Below are positions 1 to 7,700 of a stretch of DNA of 9,596 nucleotides, piece after piece. The notes beneath the pieces are model-generated. The model worked only from the letters and a program-made list of their open reading frames with translations. It was not told the origin of the DNA and made no database searches. A program made the position numbers and the translations under genes. Location of the stretch: contig DMJA01000233.1 of assembly GCA_003451935.1 (NCBI GenBank), positions 1 through 9,596 on the forward strand, read 5' to 3'. How positions within the stretch are numbered: the first letter of the stretch is position 1; each line of letters starts with the position of its first letter. The DNA is from Verrucomicrobiota bacterium (lineage in GTDB: Bacteria > Verrucomicrobiota > Kiritimatiellia > CAIQIC01 > Lenti-01).

Positions 1-139
1 GGCGCGGCGCGGGTTTGACCGCGGCTTTTTTGGCCGGAACTTTGGGAGGAGGGAGAACGGTTGTTTTTTTCGCCGGCTTAGCTGGTTTTTTGGGGGCCAG
101 CTGGGTGGCGACTGCTTTTTTCTTCTTTTTACTTGGCAT
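1..139 (-). CDS. Lys/Ala/Pro-rich basic protein, N-terminal part
   Basis: An ATG at 139 on the minus strand opens a frame that stays open to the left edge (46 codons). The frame meets a stop (TGA, 160-158) seven codons upstream with no earlier start between, which fixes this ATG as the most upstream possible start. The visible peptide begins MPSKKKKKAV and continues as alternating Lys-, Ala- and Pro-rich stretches. It shows no hydrophobic segment and is strongly basic, so it is probably cytoplasmic and nucleic-acid- or ribosome-associated. Basic tails of this sort occur in histone H1-like proteins and as N-terminal extensions of DksA/TraR zinc-finger proteins in Verrucomicrobiota; the folded part that would decide lies outside the window. 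It is divergent from malE and shares the 143-bp region between them. No clear Shine-Dalgarno precedes the ATG. That the gene is real is supported by composition and strict periodicity; its function is unknown. Confidence 0.6.
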   Translation of the reverse strand, partial: MPSKKKKKAVATQLAPKKPAKPAKKTTVLPPPKVPAKKAAVKPAPR

Positions 140-167
140 ATGGATGGGAGTCCCCGGTCACTTTCTT

Positions 168-203
168 TTGCATGCAATTTTACAGCATCAGGCAAATGTT
201 CAA
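168..203 (-). promoter_or_regulatory. Candidate leftward promoter and 10-bp palindrome in the divergent intergenic region
   Basis: On the minus strand, TAAAAT (182-177) matches a sigma70 -10 box at five of six bases. TTGAAC (203-198) lies 15 bp upstream of it, a short spacing for a -35 box. A perfect TTGACA (212-207) also exists but is 24 bp away, too far to pair with it. The perfect palindrome TTGCATGCAA (168-177) overlaps the -10 box and could be an operator. The start of transcription would fall about 30 nt before the ATG at 139. No convincing rightward promoter for malE was found here. This entry is a pattern reading only. Confidence 0.25.
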
Positions 204-282
204 GCCTGTCAAGCAAAAGAACCCCGTTTTTCGCCGGTTTTTCACATTGCCGCCCCCTTCCCCGCCCCGCTATTCTGCCGCC

Positions 283-1476
283 GTGACAAGTTTTCGGCAT
301 CGCCTGGCTTTCGCCCTCCTCTGGATCGCGCCCCTTTCGGCCCCGGCGTGGGAGCCCGGGGCCCTACTCATCTGGATCAACGGCGACAAGGGTTACAAGG
401 GCATTGCCGAGACAGGCCGAACGTTCACGAAAAACACCGGCGTGCCCGTTGTGGTGGAACATCCCGAGGGCGCCACGGACAAGTTTTTCCATGCCGCCAA
501 GAGCGGCAAAGGACCAGACATCATGATCTGGGCGCACGACCGCCTTGGCGAATGGGCCGACACCGGCCTGCTGCTGCCCATCGACCCCGACCCGGCCTTC
601 ACCCGCCGCATCTTTCCAAAGGCCCTTGAGGCCTTCACCCATCGCGGGCGCCTCTGGGGCTATCCCCTCGCCATGGAATCCACCGGCCTCCTCTACAACA
701 AGGCGCTGATCTCCGAGGAGCAGATCCCCGCGAATCTCACCGACTGCGCGGCGCTGGTTCCAACCCTGCAGGCCAAGGGCGCCGCGCCGATCATGTGGGA
801 CTACAACAACGCCTATTTCACTTTCGGCATTCTCGCCTCGGGCGGTGGCTATGTCTTCGGGAAGCGGCCCGACGGATCCTACGACATTGGCGACATCGGC
901 GTGGACCATCCCGCCGCCGTGGCGGCCATGGAGGCCGTCGTCGGCCTCATCCAAGCCAAGGTCCTGCCCTCCAGCCTCTCCTATTCCGTCGCCGAAGCGC
1001 AGATGAACCAAGGCAAGCTGGCCATGTTCATTTCGGGGCCCTTCGCCTGGGAAAACCTCAAGAAGAGCGGCATCGATTTCGGCGTGACGACGATCCCCGG
1101 CATCCACGGCCAGCCCGGCCGCCCGTTCGTCGGCGTGGTGGGCGCCGTGTTCAACCGCTCGAGCCCCAACCTTGATCTGGCGCAGGAATTCCTCGAACAT
1201 TATCTCGTCACTCCGACCGGCCTCGACGCGATGGACCGCCATGTGCCGCTCGGCGTGCCCGCGCTCATCGCCTCCTATGAGGCCATGGCCGCCGACCCGC
1301 ACATCGCCGGCTCGATGAAAAACATCGAGGCCGGACTGCTCATGCCCAACATCCCGCAGATGGGAGTCTTCTGGAGCGCCATGGAATCGGCCCTCTCCAC
1401 CATTACCTCGCTCCGCGCGACGCCGCAGGAAGCCCTCGACAACGCCCGCCAGCGCATGGAGCGCAAGCCCCGATGA
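283..1476 (+). CDS. malE: Maltose/maltodextrin-binding periplasmic protein MalE
   Basis: This is the substrate-binding protein of the maltose ABC importer: it captures maltodextrins outside the inner membrane and delivers them to MalFG. From the GTG at 283 the product is 397 residues, against 396 for Escherichia coli MalE. The GTG was chosen because it directly precedes a signal peptide: Arg-rich n-region, hydrophobic residues 8-18, and a likely SAPA|WEPG cleavage near residue 22. The frame is open further upstream (ATGs at 172 and 196), but those starts add a long polar, Pro-rich leader; no start here has a good Shine-Dalgarno. Family hallmarks are INGDKGY (D35, K36), WAHDR (W83-R87), a Glu at E132, PFVGV and MPNIPQMGVFW (W364). 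Compared with the E. coli sugar site as I remember it, the equivalents of E153, W230 and R344 are N176, F254 and E368. The stop overlaps the malF start (ATGA), so the two are translationally coupled. Family is secure; exact ligand is inferred. Confidence 0.92.
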   Translation: MTSFRHRLAFALLWIAPLSAPAWEPGALLIWINGDKGYKGIAETGRTFTKNTGVPVVVEHPEGATDKFFHAAKSGKGPDIMIWAHDRLGEWADTGLLLPIDPDPAFTRRIFPKALEAFTHRGRLWGYPLAMESTGLLYNKALISEEQIPANLTDCAALVPTLQAKGAAPIMWDYNNAYFTFGILASGGGYVFGKRPDGSYDIGDIGVDHPAAVAAMEAVVGLIQAKVLPSSLSYSVAEAQMNQGKLAMFISGPFAWENLKKSGIDFGVTTIPGIHGQPGRPFVGVVGAVFNRSSPNLDLAQEFLEHYLVTPTGLDAMDRHVPLGVPALIASYEAMAADPHIAGSMKNIEAGLLMPNIPQMGVFWSAMESALSTITSLRATPQEALDNARQRMERKPR

Positions 1477-3026
1477 TCGCACGCGCCTTCAGCCGGATCC
1501 TGTGGGCCATCGCGCTGGGCGGCGCGCTGTTTCTTTCCGCGCGGATGGTTCTCTCGGGGGCCTGGGTTCTCGGCGCGGCGATGGGGGCGGCGGCGGCTTT
1601 CGTGGCCTGGGTCTACACCTCGTCAAGAGCCCGCGCTTCGCGCTACCTCCTGCCCGGCCTCGCCACGTTCGCCGTTTTTGTGCTGATGCCCCTGCTCTAC
1701 ACCGTCTATATCGCCTTCACCAATTTCAGCGGCGAACATCTGCTCTCGCAGGACCGCGTCCGCGCCTGGTTCGCACAGGATGAGTATGCGCCCGACGATA
1801 CGCGATACGCCTTCCGCCTCCACCCCGCCGCCCAGCCCGGCCAATACCAGATCGTCGTCCCGATGGGCGAAGGCGACATGGGCAAGAAACTGTTGATCTC
1901 GCGGCCGTTCACAACCAACGAGGCGGCGGCCGGAAAGCCCGTCCTCCTTGGACTCAACATTGTCGCGCCGCAAGCCAGCCCGCTGGGTATCCGCGAAGTC
2001 ATCGCCGCGCGTCCGTGGCTAAACCGCGCGCGCTTCACCCCGCCGGGCGCGGCCGTCCCGCTGCGACTGGTCGGCCTGCGCGCCCTCGGCACCCGCCTGC
2101 CGTTGTGGAATGAAAACGGAGATTCGCTCGTCCACGCCCTCACGGGCCAGATCCTCGTCCCCGATCCGAAGCGCGGGAATTACGTCGACAAGAAGACCGG
2201 TGAGCCCGTTGGCCCAGGGTGGCGCGTCTGGATCGGCACCGAAAATTTCCGCCAGATATTCACCGATCCCGCCCTCCGCGCGCCATTCCTGAAAATCTTC
2301 GGCTGGAATGTGGTGTTCGCATTTCTGTCCGTCGCCATTACCTTCGCCATCGGGGTACTGCTGGCGAGCCTGCTCCAATGGAAGGCCCTGCGCGGGCGCG
2401 CCATCTACCGCACGCTGCTCATTCTGCCCTACGCCATCCCGGCCTTCATCCCCATCCTGGTCTTCCGCGGACTCTTTAACGAAGGCTATGGCGAGATCAA
2501 CGTCGTCCTCTCCCAGCTCTTTGGCATCGCCCCAAAATGGTTCACGGATCCGTGGCTCGCGCGGGCGATGATCCTGATCGTGAACGCGTGGCTGGGCTAT
2601 CCCTACATGATGATCATTTCCTCCGGCATGCTGCAGGCCGTGCCCGACGAGCTCTACGAAGCCACCGCCATGGACGGCGCCGGGCCGTGGACCAATTTCA
2701 CGAAGGTCACGCTGCCGCAGATCTTCCCGCCCCTCTTCCCGCTGCTGATCGCGAGCTTCGCCTTCAACTTCAACAACTTCTCACTCATCTACCTGCTCAC
2801 CGGCGGCAAGCCCGACATCGTCGGCTCCGCCACCGTCGCGGGCACCACGGATCTGCTCGTCTCCTACACGTTCCGGATGGCCTTCAAGGATTCCTCGGCG
2901 CGCTTTGGATTCGCTTCGGCCGTCGCCACGCTGCTCTTCATCGTCGTCGCCATCCTCGCCTGGCAGCAGCTCCGGTTCAGCCGCCGACAGCCTGCCCCCG
3001 CCGCGAAAGGAGGCTCCCGTGGTTGA
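1473..3026 (+). CDS. malF: Maltose ABC transporter permease MalF
   Basis: This is one of the two membrane subunits of the MalFGK2 importer, forming the translocation path and the maltose site in the membrane. At 517 residues it matches E. coli MalF (514). Hydrophobic segments lie near residues 8-23, 28-48 and 58-80. A large periplasmic loop follows (about 84-260), equivalent to P2, which in E. coli contacts MalE, and then the core transmembrane bundle. The core contains long stretches like the enterobacterial protein: RTLLILPYAIPAFI, VNAWLGYPYMMI, and FAFNFNNFSLIYLLTGG. The EAA loop that docks the ATPase is present as E396-A-T-A-M-D-G402. The ATG at 1473 overlaps the malE stop; a GGAG at 1458-1461 could serve as a distant ribosome site. 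The 3' end carries the malG ribosome-binding site within its coding sequence and overlaps malG by 8 bp. Presence of P2 separates it from the shorter MalF-like permeases of many other sugar importers. Confidence 0.95.
   Translation: MIARAFSRILWAIALGGALFLSARMVLSGAWVLGAAMGAAAAFVAWVYTSSRARASRYLLPGLATFAVFVLMPLLYTVYIAFTNFSGEHLLSQDRVRAWFAQDEYAPDDTRYAFRLHPAAQPGQYQIVVPMGEGDMGKKLLISRPFTTNEAAAGKPVLLGLNIVAPQASPLGIREVIAARPWLNRARFTPPGAAVPLRLVGLRALGTRLPLWNENGDSLVHALTGQILVPDPKRGNYVDKKTGEPVGPGWRVWIGTENFRQIFTDPALRAPFLKIFGWNVVFAFLSVAITFAIGVLLASLLQWKALRGRAIYRTLLILPYAIPAFIPILVFRGLFNEGYGEINVVLSQLFGIAPKWFTDPWLARAMILIVNAWLGYPYMMIISSGMLQAVPDELYEATAMDGAGPWTNFTKVTLPQIFPPLFPLLIASFAFNFNNFSLIYLLTGGKPDIVGSATVAGTTDLLVSYTFRMAFKDSSARFGFASAVATLLFIVVAILAWQQLRFSRRQPAPAAKGGSRG
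3006..3013 (+). promoter_or_regulatory. Strong Shine-Dalgarno for malG, inside malF
   Basis: AAAGGAGG lies 5 nt before the GTG at 3019. It is a near-perfect anti-16S match and decides the malG start. Without it the frame would be read from an upstream ATG at 2905, giving a 38-residue Ser/Pro-rich leader that is simply malF coding sequence in another frame. It is the best ribosome-binding site in the window; the other genes have weak or no recognisable ones. Confidence 0.85.
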
Positions 3027-3909
3027 AGGCAAGGCCTATCGCGGGCGGCTTGTCCTCGCCCATGCCGTGCTCGTCGGTTTTATCGCCCTTGTGATGGTGC
3101 CGCTGTTCATGGTCGTGTCGATTTCCTTCCGCGAGGGAAACTTCGCAACCGGCGGAATTTTTCCGACGCCCGAAACCTTCAGCCTCGATCATTGGCGCAT
3201 GGTCCTCGGCCTGCCCGTCCCGCAAGCCGACGGCACTTGGGAGGAACCCTCCGTCTCCGTCCTGCGCTGGTTCTGGAATTCCATCAAGATCTCCGCCGTC
3301 AGCGCCTTCCTGATCCTCGCCCTCTCCTCCACCTGCGCCTACGCCTTCGCCCGCATGCGCTTCCGCGGCCGCGACAGGATCCTCGGCGGCTTGCTGATCC
3401 TGCAGATGTTCCCGATGGTCCTCGCGCTCATCGCCATCTATTCCATTCTCGAAGCCGCCGGCCGCTGGGTGCCCGCCCTCGGCCTCGACACGCATCCCGG
3501 CCTGATCCTCGCCTACCTCGGCGGCATCGCCACGCACATCTGGATGATCAAGGGCTACTTCGACTCCCTGCCTGTCTCGCTCGAGGAATCCGCGATGATC
3601 GACGGCGCGACCCCGTGGCAGACCTTCTGGCGCATCATGCTGCCGACCTCGATGCCCATCTTTGCCATCGTCTTCATCCTCGCCTTCATCGGCCTCGTCG
3701 GCGAATACCCCCTTGCCAGCGTCGTGCTGCAGCGCACCGACCAGTGGACCCTTGCCGTCGGCGCCAACAGCTTCCTCTACGAGCAGAACTATCTCTGGGG
3801 CGACTTTGCCGCCACCGCCGTGCTCTCCGGCCTGCCGATCACGATCCTCTTCCTCGCCTGCCAGAAACTGCTCGTCTCCGGCCTCACCTCCGGCGGAGTC
3901 AAGGAATGA
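3019..3909 (+). CDS. malG: Maltose ABC transporter permease MalG
   Basis: This is the second membrane subunit of the maltose importer, partner of MalF. Starting at the GTG at 3019, the protein is 296 residues, the same length as E. coli MalG. It has the family pattern throughout: an N-terminal membrane segment followed by REGNFATGG and DHW, then CAYAFARMRFRG, QMFP, YLGGIATHIW, IKGYF, a C-terminal NYLWGDFAATAV, and the end GLTSGGVKE, nearly identical to the E. coli tail that reaches toward the ATPase dimer. The EAA loop reads E190-S-A-M-I-D-G196, followed by PWQTFW, and is intact. It overlaps malF by 8 bp, and its stop overlaps the next gene in an ATGA, so expression is coupled on both sides. 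The cognate ATPase MalK is not encoded here. It must come from elsewhere, as in organisms with one shared sugar ATPase. Confidence 0.95.
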   Translation: MVEGKAYRGRLVLAHAVLVGFIALVMVPLFMVVSISFREGNFATGGIFPTPETFSLDHWRMVLGLPVPQADGTWEEPSVSVLRWFWNSIKISAVSAFLILALSSTCAYAFARMRFRGRDRILGGLLILQMFPMVLALIAIYSILEAAGRWVPALGLDTHPGLILAYLGGIATHIWMIKGYFDSLPVSLEESAMIDGATPWQTFWRIMLPTSMPIFAIVFILAFIGLVGEYPLASVVLQRTDQWTLAVGANSFLYEQNYLWGDFAATAVLSGLPITILFLACQKLLVSGLTSGGVKE

Positions 3910-4457
3910 GCGAAATCTGGCCGACCTTCCTGCACGGACTTTCTGTCGCCGGCGAATTTCTTGCTTGGACCGCGTGCATCCTCCTCTGCCTCGGGGGGCT
4001 CGTCCTGTCCGCGTTCTCGCTCTCCGGCACCTGGCTCGTCGGCCTCGCCGCCCTCGGCGCCGCCTTCCTGGTCGGCCCGGGCGAATTTCCCGAATGGCCC
4101 GCTTTGGTCGGCATGTTCGCCGTCTGCGCCAGCGTGGACATCGTCGAATGGTTCGCCGCCAGCTGGGGCGTGCGGCGGCGCGGCGGCTCCAGCGCCGCCG
4201 GCTGGATGGCGCTGCTCGGCAGCATCGGCGGCGCGATCCTGGGGGGCATGGTCGTTCCCATCCTCGGCAGCCTAGTCGGCATGATGGCCGGCAGCTTCGC
4301 GCTCGTCTACTGGACGGAAAGGCGGCGCCTGTTGAAATCCGACCACGCCGCGCACATCGCCACCGGCGCCGTCCTTGCGGGCATCTCCGTCCTCTTCCTC
4401 AAGGTCGCCACCACCGCCGGCCTCGTCCTTTGGCTCGCCATCGGTCTTCTCATTTGA
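3906..4457 (+). CDS. DUF456-type small membrane protein
   Basis: This is a 183-residue integral membrane protein resembling the DUF456 family, for which I know no established function. The ATG overlaps the malG stop (ATGA); GGAG at 3895-3898 lies 7 nt before it. Hydrophobic segments lie near residues 12-40 and 42-60, then a Gly-rich region (about 98-138), and a C-terminal segment (about 155-183) ending in LLI. The Gly-rich region has small residues spaced as in a glycine zipper (GSIGGAILGG, then LGSLVGMMAG), and the basic WTERRR follows it. Family assignment is by overall pattern recalled from memory. As the last gene of the coupled malEFG unit it is co-translated with the importer, which hints at a membrane role linked to uptake or only at convenient placement. 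No terminator is visible after it. Confidence 0.75.
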   Translation: MSEIWPTFLHGLSVAGEFLAWTACILLCLGGLVLSAFSLSGTWLVGLAALGAAFLVGPGEFPEWPALVGMFAVCASVDIVEWFAASWGVRRRGGSSAAGWMALLGSIGGAILGGMVVPILGSLVGMMAGSFALVYWTERRRLLKSDHAAHIATGAVLAGISVLFLKVATTAGLVLWLAIGLLI

Positions 4458-4497
4458 TCTTCAATCCCGTTCTTCCGCCGCCCCGACCCCCGCAATT

Positions 4498-4532
4498 CGA
4501 GTCTCACTTATTATAATAACCGAGACTGATAT
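4498..4532 (+). repeat. Palindromic 35-bp repeat, copy 1
   Basis: The outer arms AGTCTC (4500-4505) and GAGACT (4522-4527) are perfect inverted repeats around a perfect inner palindrome, TTATTATAATAA (4508-4519). The joints are AC on the left and CC on the right. The copy is flanked by CG on the left and GATAT on the right, and copy 2 has the same flanks. The inner palindrome contains TATAAT on both strands, but no -35-like hexamer lies 16-18 bp away on either side, so a promoter reading is weak. It may be an operator for a dimeric regulator, a structured RNA stem, or part of a small mobile remnant. Confidence 0.85.
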
Positions 4533-4554
4533 CGACGAGTTTCTTTGGAATTCA

Positions 4555-4562
4555 AAGCGGTT
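4555..4562. promoter_or_regulatory. LacI-family-type operator core between the two palindromes
   Basis: AAGCGGTT fits the AANCGNTT centre of the LacI/GalR/CcpA operator consensus. The wider 14-mer (4552-4565) agrees at seven of the ten fixed positions of TGNAANCGNTTNCA. Its place midway between the two palindromic repeats, and the occurrence of two more such cores before the GH57-like gene, make it worth noting. A single core can arise by chance. Confidence 0.3.
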
Positions 4563-4574
4563 TTCCCCAACACG

Positions 4575-4609
4575 CGAGTCTCGGATATTATAATATGTGA
4601 GACTGATAT
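4575..4609 (-). repeat. Palindromic 35-bp repeat, copy 2 (core inverted)
   Basis: It has the same arms AGTCTC (4577-4582) and GAGACT (4599-4604), inner palindrome ATATTATAATAT (4585-4596), and joints GG and GT. Read on the minus strand, the 28-bp core (4577-4604) matches copy 1 (4500-4527) at 26 of 28 bases, including the asymmetric AC and CC joints. Read on the plus strand, the 35-bp units match at 29 of 35, and it is the plus-strand reading that conserves the flanks CG and GATAT. The centres of the two copies are 77 bp apart. The strand given is that of the core. Confidence 0.85.
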
Positions 4610-4637
4610 TTCTGGCAAGCATGCGAATGACGGGTTT

Positions 4638-4673
4638 GCGTCAACACCCGTGGTTTGGTGGAGCGGTTGACGC
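4638..4673. repeat. 8-bp perfect inverted repeat upstream of the amidohydrolase gene
   Basis: GCGTCAAC (4638-4645) and GTTGACGC (4666-4673) are exact reverse complements separated by 20 bp. A third related copy, CGTTGACC, follows at 4690-4697 in the orientation of the right arm. The spacing is too wide for an efficient terminator and no T-run follows, so a pair of regulator half-sites is the more natural reading. Confidence 0.5.
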
Positions 4674-4690
4674 TTTTTACATCCATTTCG

Positions 4691-4719
4691 TTGACCCCGC
4701 CCCGTTCAACCGATACCTT
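4691..4719 (+). promoter_or_regulatory. Weak candidate promoter for the amidohydrolase gene
   Basis: TTGACC (4691-4696) is a five-of-six match to a -35 box. It is followed after 17 bp by TACCTT (4714-4719), a poor -10 box. Transcription would begin about 18 nt before the ATG at 4744. The -35 element is the third copy of the GTTGAC motif seen in the inverted repeat just upstream. Confidence 0.2.
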
Positions 4720-4743
4720 CCCCCCTACCGCGCGCGACATTCG

Positions 4744-7700
4744 ATGAACATTCCCCGAATAAACCGACTGGTCTACGCCTTGGCGTTTTTCCTCCCCGTC
4801 ACCGCTTTTGGCGCGGATATTCTGACTGCGGATTTCGCCACGCTGACGGACACCGTTTTACCCGCCGGCTGGTCCTCCAGCAAGTCGTCCGATCTGGATT
4901 ACACGAGCGAGCCCTATGCCGGAACCGCCCCGCCGGCCTTCAAGTTCTCGGCCACTGGAAATACCCTCACAAGTCCTGCCTTCGCCACGGGTGCAGCCAA
5001 TCTCCAGTTCTGGGCCTATGGCAACGCCGGCTCCGGCAGCACCCTCGCCGTCGAAGGCCTCGTTGGTGCCGTTTGGACGCTGATGGATACCGTCAGCATC
5101 GCCCAAAACGATGGCACCTACAACGTGGCGCTGCCTTCTTCGACCACCCAACTCCGCTTCATCTTCACGAAGGTCGTCAACTGCGCCTTCGACGATGTCG
5201 TGGTCCAAGGCGCGGGCGAGGATCCCAATCTTTCCGTCCCCTCCACCCTCGCGTTTGGCACGATCGCTCCCGGCGCCGCGGCCGCCCAGACGCTCGGCCT
5301 CGTGAATTCCGGCGCTTCGAACACCCTGCACCTGACTTCCCTTTCCCCCGCCAGCGGCGACACCGCCAAATTTTCCGTCGGGTCCATTCCCGCCTCGATC
5401 GCGCCCGGGATATCGACCAACATCCGCGTGGTCTATTCTCCCGGCGCCGTTTCCGGCGTCTCCCACTCCGCCATTTTCAACCTCATCACCGACGATCCCA
5501 CCACGCCTACGAGTCCGATCACGTTCTCCGGCTCGACCGTCGGCGCGTCGCTCACCGTCTCGAACATCCAGTACAGCGTGGCCGGCCCCTCCCCCCAAGT
5601 CGGAAACCGCGTCACCGTCTCCGGCATCGCCACCTACGCGGATCCCTCCGGCTACGCGATCTCCGATGCCGCCGGCGGTTCGTGGAGCGGCATCTACGTG
5701 ACCGACCTGAACCACCGGCCAGACCCCGGCGACCAGATCCGCCTGAACGCCCTCGTGCAGGAATCCGGAGCGATGACCGTGCTGACCGCCGTCTCGAACT
5801 ACGTCGTCCTCGCCACGAACCAAGCCGTGCCGATGACCGCCATCCGCGGCAACCAGCTCGCCACCGAGGCCTACGAAGGCGTTCTCGTCCGCATCACCAA
5901 TACAGTTGTCCAAAACACCAACTACACCAATGGCCGCACCTACTGGCAAGTCGGCGATGGATCCGCCTCCTTCCTTGTCGGCACCCGCGCCCCCTATCGC
6001 TACATCTGGACCAACAACGCCCGGCTGACGGCCATCCAGGGCCTCGCCTTCACCAATTTCATTTCGCCGCGCTTCGACGCCGATTTCGTCGGCCGCCCTG
6101 TCTTCGAATACGCCCTGCGCGGCCTCGTCATGACCCCCGACGGCCCCCGCACCAACTGGACCGTCCACGTGCGCGATGACGTCATCGTCGCCCTCACCAA
6201 CGTGGCCATCGCCGGCATCACCAACGTCGCGACCGGCGGAATCATCTATCCCGGCCTGATGGACGTCCACAACCACCCCGCCTACAATTCGTTCCCCACG
6301 CTGATGTTCAACAACTTCCCCTACGGCCACCGCGACGAATGGGGCGAGTTCGACACCGAATACGACGCCTGGAAAACCGTGCGCACCTCCCTGCGCAGCG
6401 CCTCCGGCGACAGCACCAACGACGGCATCACCAAGTACGGCGAAATCCTCGAACTCATCGCCGGCTGCATCGCCATCCAGGGCCAAAGCAATTCGGACAC
6501 GGAACACACCCATCCCGACGTTATCCTCTACAACGTCGAGCAATTCCCCGCGCGAACCTGGAACGACATCTTCCCGTGGACCAGCACGGCTTCCGAGCGC
6601 ACCAACCTCCTCGCCAAGATCGAAGGCGGCGCCGTCAATGCCAGCATCATCCATTTGTGCGAAGGCACCGACACCGTCGCCCGCGCCCAATTCGCCACCT
6701 GGCGCGACTGGGGCATGCTCGACCAGACCACCGCCATCATCCACGGCGCGGCCCTCCAGCCCGCCGATTTCGCCCAAATGGCCACCGCCGGCGCCAAGCT
6801 CATCTGGTCGCCCATGTCGAACATGAAGCTCTATGCCGGCACCGCCAACATCAAGTCCGCCAAGTCCGCCGGCGTGACCGTCGCCATCTCCCCCGACTGG
6901 ACGCCCAGCGGCTGCTACAACATCCTCGAGGAGCTCGGCTACGCCTGGCAATTGAACACGACGATCTTCTCCAACGCCTACACCGCGCGCGAAATGTGCG
7001 ACATGGTCACGATCAACGGCGCCAAGTGCGCCGGCCTCGACGGCCATTACGGCAAGATCGCCGTCGGCTACAACGCCGGGATCGCCGTCATCGAAGGCGA
7101 CGCGGCCGACCCCTACATGGCCCTCATCCGCGCCCGCCCGCCCCAAGTCCTGCTCACCATCGTCGATGGCACCCCCCGCTACGGCGAACCGTCCCTCATG
7201 TCCGCCCTCGGCATCGCCGGCGAAAGCGTCACCGTCCGCGGCCGGGCCAAGAAACTCAATATCGCCGTCGTCCATCCCTTCCTCGAGTACAGCCAGCACA
7301 CCTTCGCCACCATCCGGGCCAACCTTGTCGCCGCCCATTCCACCCTGGCGCCCACCGGCGAACTCGACCGCGACGAACTCCAGTTCCTCGACCTCGCCCT
7401 CCTCCAAAGCAACCACGTCGACGATATCGCGCCCTTCCGCGCCGACAGTCCGCTCTCCTCCGCCCCCTCCACCACCGTCACCAACGAAGTGGGCGGCAAC
7501 CTCTCCCTCGCCTTCCGGTACCAGGACTTCTGGGACAACGACACGTTCCTCACCAACCTGACCCACACCATTTCCATCGCCCCCGCGCGCTACTCGAACC
7601 TGATCGTCCAGACCATCGCCACCAACCGCCCCAACACCATCGCCAACCAGACCGTCCCCTTCACCGTCGGCTTCCAGGACATGCATACCAACTACGTCTT

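Larger units (their letters stand above)
4458..4743. other. Gene-free 286-bp intergenic region with stacked symmetric elements
   Basis: The region separates the mal operon from the secreted amidohydrolase. It starts with a pyrimidine-rich stretch without a hairpin-and-T-run terminator. It then holds two palindromic repeats (4498-4532, 4575-4609), a LacI-type core between them (4555-4562) and a perfect 8-bp inverted repeat (4638-4645 with 4666-4673). The frame of the downstream gene is open back to a GTG at 4597, but that start lies inside the second palindrome and would put 49 residues ahead of a typical signal peptide. I therefore treat the sequence up to 4743 as non-coding. It is the most AT-rich, structure-dense part of the window. 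Confidence 0.7.

Noticed and set aside
364..1482. A 372-codon minus-strand frame opposite malE
   Set aside because: It is a shadow of the same kind; the sense strand encodes a clear MalE.
2905..3018. A 38-residue N-terminal extension of MalG
   Set aside because: It is malF coding sequence in another frame. The GTG at 3019 has a near-perfect Shine-Dalgarno and gives the same length as E. coli MalG.
4512..4594. Two sigma70 promoters based on TATAAT at 4512-4517 and 4589-4594
   Set aside because: No -35-like hexamer lies at 16-18 bp on either strand. The TATAAT strings are explained by the symmetric AT-rich cores.
4498..4609. A minimal CRISPR array (two 35-bp palindromic repeats with a 42-bp spacer)
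   Set aside because: Only two units, differing at 6 of 35 positions in the direct alignment, with the core inverted, no third repeat and no cas gene nearby.
4597..4743. A 49-residue N-terminal extension of the amidohydrolase from a GTG at 4597
   Set aside because: The GTG lies inside the second palindrome, and the extension would precede a typical signal peptide that starts exactly at the ATG at 4744.
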